64,000 nt of DNA. Origin: Microtetraspora malaysiensis. GTDB taxonomy: Bacteria; Actinomycetota; Actinomycetes; Streptosporangiales; Streptosporangiaceae. Under the pieces are notes generated by a model that was given only the letters and a program-made list of their open reading frames with translations, did not search any database and was not told where the DNA came from. Of this stretch, positions 56,001 to 63,385 are shown piece by piece; position 1 is the stretch's first letter, and every line of letters starts with the position of its first letter. The translations under genes were made by a program, and so were the position numbers. The stretch is taken from NCBI RefSeq assembly GCF_001528665.1, contig NZ_BBYJ01000034.1, forward strand, positions 1 to 64,000, in the 5' to 3' direction.

Positions 56001-57044
56001 TCAGGCGGTGGCGTCGCCCGGCGTCGACGGCGTGAGGACGCGCGGATCGTCCGTGTCGCGCTCGCCCGCCGCGTCGTCGGCGGCGTCGCCGACGGGGAGC
56101 GGGTCGCGGGTGCGCATGAGGAAGACGACGCGCAGTGTGCCGATCCAGACCAGGCTCGCGCCGAGCACGTGCAGCAGCACCAGCAGGGCCGGGATGGCCA
56201 GGAAGTACTGCACGTAGCCGATCACGCCCTGCGCGAGCTCGATGCCGAACAGCGCGAGCGCGGCCCGGCGGACCCGGGCGGGGGAGTCGGTCAGGTGGAG
56301 CGCGAACAGCAGCGCGAAGGTGAGGCCGACGACGATCCACACGACGTCGGCGTGCAGCCGGGCCACCGTCTCGATGTCGAAGCCGAACCGCGAGGCGGCC
56401 TCGTCGCCCGAGTGCGGCCCCGTTCCGGTGACGACGACGCCCGCGACGAGCAGCACGCCGACCGCGCCGAGCAGCACGTAGCCGAGGGTGCGGATGTCGC
56501 GGTGGACGACCCGCCGCGGCGGCGCGTCGCCCTCCCCGGCCCGCGCGAACAGGGCGTACGCGGCGACGATCATGGCGATCGACAGCAGGAAGTGGACGCT
56601 CACCGTGACCGGGTTGAGCATCGTGCGCACGACCAGGCCGCCCCACAGCCCCTGGGCGAGCACGCCGGCCGGCTGGAGCCAGGCGAGCCACACCAGGTCG
56701 CGGCGGCCCCTGCCCCCGGACTCCTCGCGGACCAGCCGGACGGCCGCGAGCACGCAGGCGACGCCGACGGCGAGGACGAGGAAGGTCAGCAGCCGGTTGC
56801 CGAACTCGATCGCCATGTTGAACGCCGAGTGCCCGTCGTGCTGCGCCGGGACGAAGCTGTCCGGCGTGCATTTCGGCCAGGTCGGGCAGCCGAGGCCCGA
56901 TTTGGACACCCGCACGCCGGCCCCGGTGACCGTGATACCGGCGTTGACGACGATGCCGGCGAGCGCCCATCGCCGCAGCGAGGCCGCTGTGGGCAGCCAG
57001 TACGACCGGTGGAAACCGCGGATCTGGGCGGAGAGGCTGGTCAC
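56001..57044 (-). CDS. ctaA: Heme A synthase
   Basis: The product is 347 residues with eight membrane helices in two four-helix halves. Heme-ligand His residues lie in the paired segments (HSAFNMAIEFGNRLLTFLV, VHFLLSIAMIVAAY, ARLHADVVWIVVGLTFALLFALHL, LLHVLGASLVWIG). The extracytoplasmic Cys pair is in KSGLGCPTWPKCTPDSFVP. It oxidises heme O to heme A for cytochrome aa3. GTG at 57044 is chosen because TACCAT (57051-57056, minus) lies six bases ahead, a leaderless layout. The C-terminus is charged. It is separated from ctaB by unrelated genes. Confidence 0.93.
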   Translation of the reverse strand: MTSLSAQIRGFHRSYWLPTAASLRRWALAGIVVNAGITVTGAGVRVSKSGLGCPTWPKCTPDSFVPAQHDGHSAFNMAIEFGNRLLTFLVLAVGVACVLAAVRLVREESGGRGRRDLVWLAWLQPAGVLAQGLWGGLVVRTMLNPVTVSVHFLLSIAMIVAAYALFARAGEGDAPPRRVVHRDIRTLGYVLLGAVGVLLVAGVVVTGTGPHSGDEAASRFGFDIETVARLHADVVWIVVGLTFALLFALHLTDSPARVRRAALALFGIELAQGVIGYVQYFLAIPALLVLLHVLGASLVWIGTLRVVFLMRTRDPLPVGDAADDAAGERDTDDPRVLTPSTPGDATA

Positions 57045-57050
57045 GCTCAA

Positions 57051-57056
57051 ATGGTA
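57051..57056 (-). promoter_or_regulatory. -10 box for a leaderless ctaA transcript
   Basis: On the minus strand TACCAT is followed by TTGAGC and then the GTG start, so transcription beginning seven bases after the box starts on the start codon. Confidence 0.5.
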
Positions 57057-57108
57057 GGCGGCGGTGGGGGTGGTCCCGCCTTCGCCCCATCTGGAGGAGA
57101 TCGGGGGG

Positions 57109-57126
57109 TATTGCCAGGCGGCAATA
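57109..57126. promoter_or_regulatory. Inverted repeat upstream of the hydroxyproline operon
   Basis: TATTGCC-AGGC-GGCAATA has perfect 7-bp arms. It lies 43 bases before the first enzyme gene and 65 bases before ctaA (divergent), a good place for an operator of the catabolic operon. Confidence 0.55.
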
Positions 57127-57130
57127 AAAT

Positions 57131-57143
57131 ATGACACATTACA
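57131..57143 (+). promoter_or_regulatory. Shared 13-bp motif, copy 1
   Basis: ATGACACATTACA. The same motif (ATGTCACATTCCA) occurs at 62163-62175 before the transporter gene, at nearly the same distance from the start codon (25 and 22 bases). Confidence 0.5.
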
Positions 57144-57168
57144 GGCCGCCGAGAAGGAGGTGGCGTGC

Positions 57169-58329
57169 GTGCCCGACGTCGTGGTGATCGGGGCGGGGAT
57201 GGTCGGCGCGGCCTGCGCCTACTACGCCGCCCGCGAAGGCCTGAGCGTCACCGTGGTGGACCGGGCGTCGGTCGCGGGAGGTACCACGGGATCGGGGGAG
57301 GGCAACGTCCTCGTCTCCGACAAGGAGCCGGGCCCCGAGCTGGACCTCGCGGTGCTGTCCTGCCGCCTCTGGACCGAGCTGGCCGCCGAGGCCGGCGAGC
57401 CGGGCGGCTTCGAGCACGAGCCCAAGGGCGGGCTGGTCGTCGCCGAGAGCGACGAGGTGCTGCGCGCCCTCACGGAGCTGGCCGGACGGCAGGAGAAGAG
57501 CGGCGTGGCGACCCACCGGGTGACCGCGGACGAGCTGGCCGGCTATGAGCCGCATCTCGCCCCCGGGTTCGCCGGCGGGGTCTTCTACCCCCAGGACGCC
57601 CAGGTGCAGCCCATGCTCGCCGCGGCGCGCCTGGTGCGGCGGTGGCCGGGCGTCGAGCTCCGCACCGGGACCGAGGTGACCGGCCTGCTCACGGAGCGCG
57701 GCCGGGTCACCGGCGTACGCACCGGCGCGGGCGACATCCCGGCCGGGGCCGTGGTCAACGCGGCGGGCGTCTGGGCCGGGGAGGCCGCCGCGCTCGCGGG
57801 CGTCGAGCTCCCGATCATGCCGCGCCGCGGGTTCATCCTGGTCACCGAGCCGCTGACCGCCCGGGCGGACGGGCGCCCGCTGGTCCGGCACAAGGTCTAC
57901 ACGGCCGCGTACGTCACGAACGTCGCCAGCGACTCCGAGGGGCTGGAGACCTCCGCCGTGGTGGAGGCGACCCAGGCCGGCACCGTGCTGATCGGGGCCA
58001 GCCGCGAGCGCGTCGGCTTCGACCGGACCGTGTCCCTGCCCGTGCTCGCGCGGCTGGCCCGGCAGGCGGTGGGCCTGTTCCCGGTGCTCGCCGATGTGCG
58101 GGCGATCCGGGCCTACTGCGGGTTCCGGCCTTACTGCCCCGACCACCTGCCGGTCATCGGGGCCGATCCGCGGGTATCCGGGCTCTACCACGCGTGCGGC
58201 CACGAAGGCGCGGGCATCGGCCTCGCCCCGGTGACCGGCCTGCTCATCGCGCGGCTCCTCACGGGAGCGGTCCCGGAGCTCGACCTCGCTCCCTTCCGCC
58301 CCGATCGCTTCACCGGGGCCGCGGCGTGA
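57169..58329 (+). CDS. D-hydroxyproline dehydrogenase, DAO-type FAD subunit (HcnC/LhpB-like)
   Basis: The product is 386 residues. The FAD fold is VVVIGAGMVGAACAYYAAREG with VTVVDRASVAGGTTGSGEGN, and the C-terminus GLYHACGHEGAGIGLAPVTGLLIARLL closes the flavin site. It resembles the beta subunit of heteromeric cyanide synthase/opine/hydroxyproline dehydrogenases, which oxidise a D-amino acid. With the next two genes it forms a three-part enzyme. GTG at 57169 follows AAGGAGG at eight bases. Context (epimerase and deaminase downstream) points to cis-4-hydroxy-D-proline as substrate. Confidence 0.87.
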   Translation: MPDVVVIGAGMVGAACAYYAAREGLSVTVVDRASVAGGTTGSGEGNVLVSDKEPGPELDLAVLSCRLWTELAAEAGEPGGFEHEPKGGLVVAESDEVLRALTELAGRQEKSGVATHRVTADELAGYEPHLAPGFAGGVFYPQDAQVQPMLAAARLVRRWPGVELRTGTEVTGLLTERGRVTGVRTGAGDIPAGAVVNAAGVWAGEAAALAGVELPIMPRRGFILVTEPLTARADGRPLVRHKVYTAAYVTNVASDSEGLETSAVVEATQAGTVLIGASRERVGFDRTVSLPVLARLARQAVGLFPVLADVRAIRAYCGFRPYCPDHLPVIGADPRVSGLYHACGHEGAGIGLAPVTGLLIARLLTGAVPELDLAPFRPDRFTGAAA

Positions 58330-58390
58330 GCACGTACGGCGTACGGCGCGGCGGGCCGCGCCGGAGAACACGTGGACGAGGGAGGGCGGC

Positions 58391-58678
58391 ATGACGGGAG
58401 CCTCGCCGTACCGGCTGGTGGGCGCGCGGCCGGAGCCGGGGTTCGAGATACGGGTGGACGGGCGGCCGGTGCCGGTGGTGCCGGGACAGACCGTGGGCGC
58501 GGCGCTGCACGCGGCCGGGATCCGGACCTGGCGGACAACCCGCTTCGACGGGCGGCGGCGCGGCCTGTTCTGCGGGATCGGCGTCTGTTTCGACTGCCTG
58601 GTCACCGTCAACGGCGAGGAGAACCTGCGGGCCTGCCTGACCGAGGCCCGCCCCGGCGACGAGGTGACCACGTCATGA
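58391..58678 (+). CDS. (2Fe-2S)-binding subunit (HcnA/LhpF-like)
   Basis: The product is 95 residues with a plant-type ferredoxin fold. The cysteines lie in GLFCGIGVCFDCLVTVNGEENLRACLT (C-x4-C-x2-C-x-C spacing), as in the small subunits of HcnABC-type dehydrogenases. It carries electrons between the two flavin subunits. ATG with GGGAGGG upstream; its end overlaps the ATG of the next gene (ATGA), so the subunits are made together. Confidence 0.88.
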   Translation: MTGASPYRLVGARPEPGFEIRVDGRPVPVVPGQTVGAALHAAGIRTWRTTRFDGRRRGLFCGIGVCFDCLVTVNGEENLRACLTEARPGDEVTTS

Positions 58679-60078
58679 CCAGGAGCGAAGTGGCGTACGA
58701 CCTGGCCGTCGTGGGCGCGGGACCCGCGGGCCTGGCGGCGGCCGGCGTGGCGGCGCGGGCGGGCCTGCGCGTGGCGCTCCTGGACGCCGGGGCGCGGGTC
58801 GGCGGCCAGTACTTCCGCCAGCCGCCCGACGGGTTCCACGCCACCCGGCCTGGGGCGCTCCATCACGGCTACGCCAGGTTTGTACGGCTTCGCGACGGGC
58901 TCGGCGACACCGACGTCCTGCTCGGCCACCGGGTGTGGGCGATCGAGCCGGCCGTGGGCGGCGGCTTCGCCGTCCACTGCCTGAAAGGCGGGCGGGAGCG
59001 GGCCGCGACCGTCGCCGCGACGCGGCTGCTGATCGCGACCGGCGCGCACGACCGCGTCCTGCCGTTCCCCGGCTGGGACCTGCCCGGGGTGATGACGGCG
59101 GGCGGCGCGCAGGCGCTGCTCAAGGGCAACCTCGTCGTCGCCGGACGCCGCGTCGTGGTCGCCGGCACCGGGCCGTTCCTGCTGCCCGTCGCCACCTCGC
59201 TGGCCGCGGCGGGGGCGCGGGTCGTCGGGGTCTTCGAGGCGGGCGGCCGGTTCACGCTCGCGCCCCGGGCCCTCACCCGGCCGGGCAAGGCCGCCGAGGC
59301 CCTCGGGTACGGCCGGCTCCTGGCCCGGCACCGCGTGCCGTACAAGGGGGGCCGCGCGGTGGTGGCCGCGCACGGCGACGGCGAGCTGACCCACGTGACG
59401 GTCGCCAGGGTGGACGCCGAGTGGCGGCCGTACCAGGGCGGGCACGAGACGATTCGGTGCGACACCCTCGCGGTCGGCTACGGCTTCACGCCCCAGCTCG
59501 ACCTCGTCGCGCAGCTCGGCTGCGAGATCGGCGCGGACGCGGCGGGCGTCCCGGCGGCGCGGGTGGACCGGCACATGCGCACCAGCGCCCCCGGCGTGTA
59601 CGCGGCGGGCGAGACCACCGGCGTGGGCGGAGCGGACCTGGCCGCGCTGGAAGGGGAGATCGCGGGCCGCGCCGTCGTGGCCGACGCGCGCGGCGTCCCG
59701 GCGGCGGCGCACCCGGCGGCCGTCCGGACCGAGGCGCGGAGGCGGCGGCTGGCCGCGTTCGCGGACGCGCTGCTGCGCTCCTACCCGGTGCGGGACGGCT
59801 GGACCTCCTGGCTGCGCGACGACACGCTGATCTGCCGCTGCGAGGAGGTGCCGTACGGCCGGGTCAAGGAGGCCCGCGACCTCGGCGCCGCCGACGCGCG
59901 CTCCATCAAGCTGCTGGCCCGGCCCGGGATGGGCTGGTGCCAGGGACGGATCTGCGGCGAGGCCGTGGCCCGCCTCGCGGGTGAGGCCCCGGGGCCGCCC
60001 CGGCGGCCGATCGCCCAGCCCGTACGACTCGGCGACCTCGCCGCCATGAATGAGAGGACATCGGATGACGACGCGTGA
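58675..60078 (+). CDS. FAD/NAD(P)-binding subunit of D-hydroxyproline dehydrogenase (HcnB/LhpE-like)
   Basis: The product is 467 residues. It has two Rossmann sites, LAVVGAGPAGLAAAGVAARAGL at the N-terminus and VVVAGTGPFLLPVATSLAAAGA in the middle, plus VGYGFTPQLDLVAQLG and GVYAAGETTGVGGADLAALEG of the pyridine-nucleotide-disulfide oxidoreductase fold. A C-terminal Cys cluster (ICRCEEVPYGRVKEAR...GMGWCQGRICG) is a BFD-like 2Fe-2S site. This is the alpha subunit of HcnABC-like enzymes. It overlaps the deaminase gene by 14 bases. Confidence 0.9.
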   Translation: MTRSEVAYDLAVVGAGPAGLAAAGVAARAGLRVALLDAGARVGGQYFRQPPDGFHATRPGALHHGYARFVRLRDGLGDTDVLLGHRVWAIEPAVGGGFAVHCLKGGRERAATVAATRLLIATGAHDRVLPFPGWDLPGVMTAGGAQALLKGNLVVAGRRVVVAGTGPFLLPVATSLAAAGARVVGVFEAGGRFTLAPRALTRPGKAAEALGYGRLLARHRVPYKGGRAVVAAHGDGELTHVTVARVDAEWRPYQGGHETIRCDTLAVGYGFTPQLDLVAQLGCEIGADAAGVPAARVDRHMRTSAPGVYAAGETTGVGGADLAALEGEIAGRAVVADARGVPAAAHPAAVRTEARRRRLAAFADALLRSYPVRDGWTSWLRDDTLICRCEEVPYGRVKEARDLGAADARSIKLLARPGMGWCQGRICGEAVARLAGEAPGPPRRPIAQPVRLGDLAAMNERTSDDDA

Positions 60079-60958
60079 AAAGCCCTGGCATGGAGTCATG
60101 GTGGCCACCGCGCTGCCGCTGCGTGACGACCTGAGCGTCGACTACGACGCGTACGGCGAGCACTGCCGGTGGCTGGTGGACAGCGGGTGCGACGGCGTGG
60201 TGCCCAACGGCTCACTCGGGGAGTACCAGACGCTGACCCCCGAGGAGCGGGCCCGGGTCGTGGAGACCGCGGTGGAGGCCGTGGGCGGCGACCGGGTCAT
60301 GCCGGGCATCGCCGCCTACGGGGCGCTGGAGGCGCGCCGGTGGGCCGAGCAGGCCCGCGAGGCGGGCTGCGGCGCCGTGATGCTGCTGCCGCCGAACGCC
60401 TACCGGGCCGACGAACCGGCCGTGGTGGCGCACTATCGCGAGGTCGCGCGAGCCGGGCTGCCGATCGTGGGCTACAACAACCCGATCGACACCAAGGTGG
60501 ACCTCACGCCCCGGCTGCTCGCCACGCTGCACGCCGATGGGCTCATCGTGGGCGTCAAGGAGTTCACCGGAGACGTCCGGCGGGTGTACGAGCTCGCCGA
60601 GCTGGCCCCCGGGCTGGACGTGCTGATCGGCTCCGACGACGTGCTGCTGGAGGTGGCCCTCGCGGGCGCGGTCGGCTGGATCGCGGGCTACCCGAACGCG
60701 CTGCCCGTCTCGTCCGTCGCGCTCTACCGCGCGGCGATGACGCGTGACCTGGACACCGCGCTCCCGCTCTACCGGTCCCTGCATGCGCTGCTGCGCTGGG
60801 ACTCCAAGACCGAGTTCGTCCAGGCGATCAAGCTCTCCATGGACATCGCGGGTCGCCCCGGCGGTCCGTGCCGTCCGCCCCGCGGGCCGCTGACGGCCGA
60901 GCAGGAGGCCACCGTGCGCGCCGTGACCGAGAAGGCGCTCGCCGAGGGGCTCCGCTAG
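60065..60958 (+). CDS. Pyrroline-4-hydroxy-2-carboxylate deaminase-like (DapA family)
   Basis: The product is 297 residues with a DHDPS-type TIM barrel. VPNGSLGEYQTLTPEERARVVETAV is the phosphate/pyruvate loop, VGYNNPIDT holds the catalytic Tyr, and VGVKEFTGDVRRVYEL holds the Schiff-base Lys. Among DapA relatives, the position beside an HcnABC-like dehydrogenase and an epimerase identifies it as the enzyme that turns Pyr4H2C into 2-oxoglutarate semialdehyde. The ATG at 60065 follows GAGAGGA; it begins inside the preceding gene. Confidence 0.85.
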   Translation: MTTREKPWHGVMVATALPLRDDLSVDYDAYGEHCRWLVDSGCDGVVPNGSLGEYQTLTPEERARVVETAVEAVGGDRVMPGIAAYGALEARRWAEQAREAGCGAVMLLPPNAYRADEPAVVAHYREVARAGLPIVGYNNPIDTKVDLTPRLLATLHADGLIVGVKEFTGDVRRVYELAELAPGLDVLIGSDDVLLEVALAGAVGWIAGYPNALPVSSVALYRAAMTRDLDTALPLYRSLHALLRWDSKTEFVQAIKLSMDIAGRPGGPCRPPRGPLTAEQEATVRAVTEKALAEGLR

Positions 60959-60989
60959 TGGAGCGCCGTACGGCGGGAGTGCGGGCGCG

Positions 60990-61991
60990 ATGAGGACGAA
61001 GCGGGTCTTCCACGCGGTGGACTCCCACACCGAGGGGATGCCGACCCGGGTGATCACCGGGGGCGTCGGCGTGATCCCGGGCGCGACCATGGCCGAGCGC
61101 CGTGAGCACTTCATGGCGCATCTCGACCACGTACGCACCCTGCTGATGTACGAGCCGCGCGGGCACTCGGCGATGAGCGGCGCGATCCTGCAGCCGCCCA
61201 CCCGGGCCGACGCCGACTTCGGCGTGCTCTACATCGAGGTGTCCGGCTGCCTGCCGATGTGCGGGCACGGCACCATCGGCGTCGCCACCGTCCTCGTGGA
61301 GACGGGGATGGTGGAGGTGACCGAGCCGGTGACCGTGATCCGGCTCGACACCCCGGCCGGGCTGGTCGTCGCCGAGGTCCGGGTCGAGGACGGCGCGGCG
61401 GTGGCGGTGACCATCACCAACGTGCCGTCGTTCAGCGTCGCGCTCGACCGCGCGGTGCGGGTGCCCGGCTTCGGCGAGGTGCGCTACGACCTCGCCTACG
61501 GCGGCAACTTCTACGCCATCCTGCCCATCGAGTCGGTCGGGCTGCCGTTCGAGCGCGCGCGCAAGCAGGAGATCCTCGACGCGGGGCTCGCGTTGATGGC
61601 CGCGATCAACGAGGTGGACGAGCCGGTCCATCCGGAGGATCCGGGGATCCGCGGTTGCCACCACGTCCAGTTCGTCGCGCCGGGGTCGGACGCCCGGCAC
61701 TCCCGGCACGCGATGGCGATCCATCCCGGCTGGTTCGACCGCTCGCCGTGCGGCACCGGCACGAGCGCGCGGATGGCCCAGCTCCACGCCCGGGGAGAGC
61801 TGGGCCTGGACACCGACTTCGTCAACGAGTCGTTCATCGGCACCCGTTTCGTCGGCCGCCTGGTGGCCGAGACGTCCGCCGGGGGTCTGACCGCGGTGGT
61901 CCCCACGATCACCGGCCGGGCCTGGGTGACCGGGACCGCGCAGTACTTCCTCGACCCCCGCGACCCCTTCCCGTCCGGGTTCCTGCTTTAG
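60990..61991 (+). CDS. 4-hydroxyproline 2-epimerase-like (proline racemase family)
   Basis: The product is 333 residues. Both catalytic cysteines are present: SGCLPMCGHGTIGVATVLVE (first) and RSPCGTGTSARMAQL (second), so it is an epimerase or racemase, not the dehydratase branch that lacks one Cys. VDSHTEGMPTRVITGG at the start is family-specific. It should convert trans-4-hydroxy-L-proline to the cis-D form used by the dehydrogenase. It is the last gene before a terminator. ATG with GGGAG upstream. Confidence 0.88.
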   Translation: MRTKRVFHAVDSHTEGMPTRVITGGVGVIPGATMAERREHFMAHLDHVRTLLMYEPRGHSAMSGAILQPPTRADADFGVLYIEVSGCLPMCGHGTIGVATVLVETGMVEVTEPVTVIRLDTPAGLVVAEVRVEDGAAVAVTITNVPSFSVALDRAVRVPGFGEVRYDLAYGGNFYAILPIESVGLPFERARKQEILDAGLALMAAINEVDEPVHPEDPGIRGCHHVQFVAPGSDARHSRHAMAIHPGWFDRSPCGTGTSARMAQLHARGELGLDTDFVNESFIGTRFVGRLVAETSAGGLTAVVPTITGRAWVTGTAQYFLDPRDPFPSGFLL

Positions 61992-62004
61992 GTCGTGGCC
62001 CCTT

Positions 62005-62032
62005 CCCCTCGCGGTCCGCCGCGAGGGGTTTT
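62005..62032 (+). terminator. Intrinsic terminator after the epimerase gene
   Basis: A perfect 10-bp stem (62005-62014 with 62019-62028), TCCG loop and TTTT. It ends the catabolic operon; the transporter operon has its own promoter. Confidence 0.9.
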
Positions 62033-62121
62033 GGGCTGCCCTCCTCTTTCTCGGCGCTTTCCCCGCGGGCCTCGTCCGCCGGTGCGACGTGCCGGCGGCG
62101 GTGCGACCACGGCCCGCTAAC

Positions 62122-62137
62122 GGTCTGGTATCAGACC
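62122..62137. promoter_or_regulatory. Inverted-repeat operator candidate before the transporter
   Basis: GGTCTG-GTAT-CAGACC is a perfect 6-bp inverted repeat ending one base before a -35-like TTGACC. This is a usual position for a GntR- or similar-family operator. Confidence 0.5.
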
Positions 62138-62166
62138 TTGACCCGATCTTCCGGGGACTGCAATGT
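62138..62166 (+). promoter_or_regulatory. Candidate promoter of the transporter operon
   Basis: TTGACC (62138-62143) and CAATGT (62161-62166) are 17 bp apart. The -10 is a partial match. It places the transcript start near 62173 and a ribosome site (AGAGGAGG) just before the ATG. Confidence 0.45.
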
Positions 62167-62175
62167 CACATTCCA
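62163..62175 (+). promoter_or_regulatory. Shared 13-bp motif, copy 2
   Basis: ATGTCACATTCCA; 11 of 13 bases match copy 1 at 57131-57143. Its AATGT-C-ACATT core (62162-62172) is itself an inverted repeat. Confidence 0.5.
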
Positions 62176-62197
62176 CATATGGCAAGAGGAGGCGCGG

Positions 62198-63367
62198 ATG
62201 CGCAAGTTCTATAGCACGGCCCTCGTGGGCGCCATGGCGTCGGCGGTCCTGCTGACCGCGGGGTGCGGGCAGGGACTGCTCGCCGGCGACACCGGTTCCG
62301 ACGAGAAGAAGAACGAGCCGATCATGCTCGGCATGCTGATCCCGCAGTCGGGCAGCGAGGCGGCGATCGGCCCTTATATGAGCAACGCCGCCCAGCTCGC
62401 GGTGGACGAGATCAACGCCAAGGGCGGCGTCCTCGGCCGCACCCTGGAGCTGAAGACCGCCGACGACGCGTGCGACCCGCAGAGCGCGGCGGCCGGGGCG
62501 AACAAGCTGGTCACCGCGGGCATTCACCTCTCGATCGGCGGGTACTGCTCGGGCGCGACCCTCCCCACGCTGCCGATCTTCGCCAAGGCCGACATCCCGA
62601 TGATCATCCCGGCGGCGAACTCGCAGGATCTGGTCGACCAGAAGCTCAAGAACGTCTTCCTGATCAACGGCACCGGCGCGCAGCAGGCCGGGGCGGCCGC
62701 CGCGTGGATGGCCAAGGACGGCGCCACCAAGGTCGCCCTCATGCACGACAACACCAGCTACTCCAAGGACATCGCGCTGCGCACCCAGGCCCTGGTCGAC
62801 GAGCCGGGCGGGCCGGAGACCGCGATCCTGGAGGCGGTCACGCCCAAGGAGAGCGACTACAGCGCCAACATCACCAAGGTGCTGGCCAAGAAGCCCGACT
62901 ACGTCTACTGGACCGGCTACTTCCAGGAGGGCGGCCTGATCGCCCGGCAGCTCCGCCAGGCCGGGTACACGGGCAAGATCATGGTCGGCGACGGCTCGGT
63001 CTCGCCGAAGCTGATCGAGATCGCCGGTCCCGAGGCCGCCGCCGGCCTGTACGCGACCATGACCCAGACGCCGGACACGCTCAAGGGCGCCGAGAACTGG
63101 ATCGCCGACTACAAGAAGAAGTTCGGCACGGACCCGGGCCCGTACTCCAACCAGGCCTACGACGCGGTACGGCTCGCCGCCGAGGCGGTCACCAAGGCGG
63201 GCGGCACCGACGGGGAGAAGCTCATCTCGGCGCTGGAGGCGATCGACGGCTTCCCGATGTTCTCCGGGCCGCTGAAGTTCACCCCCGAGCACACGCTGAG
63301 CACCGGTGGCTTCCAGATCCTCGTCGTCAAGGACGGCGCGTTCGCCCTCCAGGACGCTCTCCAGTAA
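62198..63367 (+). CDS. ABC transporter substrate-binding lipoprotein (LivK-like)
   Basis: The product is 389 residues. A signal peptide ends at the lipobox LLTAGC, so the mature protein is lipid-anchored outside. The body is a type I periplasmic-binding fold of the branched-chain amino-acid group: MLGMLIPQSGSEAAIGPYMSNAAQLAVDEINAKGGVLGRTLEL and LMHDNTSYSKDIALRTQALVDEPG, with SNQAYDAVRLAAEAVTKAGG near the end. Its location after the hydroxyproline genes suggests that this imino acid, or a related one, is the ligand. ATG at 62198 with AGAGGAGG upstream. Confidence 0.9.
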   Translation: MRKFYSTALVGAMASAVLLTAGCGQGLLAGDTGSDEKKNEPIMLGMLIPQSGSEAAIGPYMSNAAQLAVDEINAKGGVLGRTLELKTADDACDPQSAAAGANKLVTAGIHLSIGGYCSGATLPTLPIFAKADIPMIIPAANSQDLVDQKLKNVFLINGTGAQQAGAAAAWMAKDGATKVALMHDNTSYSKDIALRTQALVDEPGGPETAILEAVTPKESDYSANITKVLAKKPDYVYWTGYFQEGGLIARQLRQAGYTGKIMVGDGSVSPKLIEIAGPEAAAGLYATMTQTPDTLKGAENWIADYKKKFGTDPGPYSNQAYDAVRLAAEAVTKAGGTDGEKLISALEAIDGFPMFSGPLKFTPEHTLSTGGFQILVVKDGAFALQDALQ

Positions 63368-63385
63368 CCCCCAGGGAATCCTGAA

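Noticed and set aside
57139-60108. 989-residue minus-strand frame over the dehydrogenase genes
   Set aside because: Antisense shadow; the plus-strand genes carry all flavin and iron-sulfur motifs.
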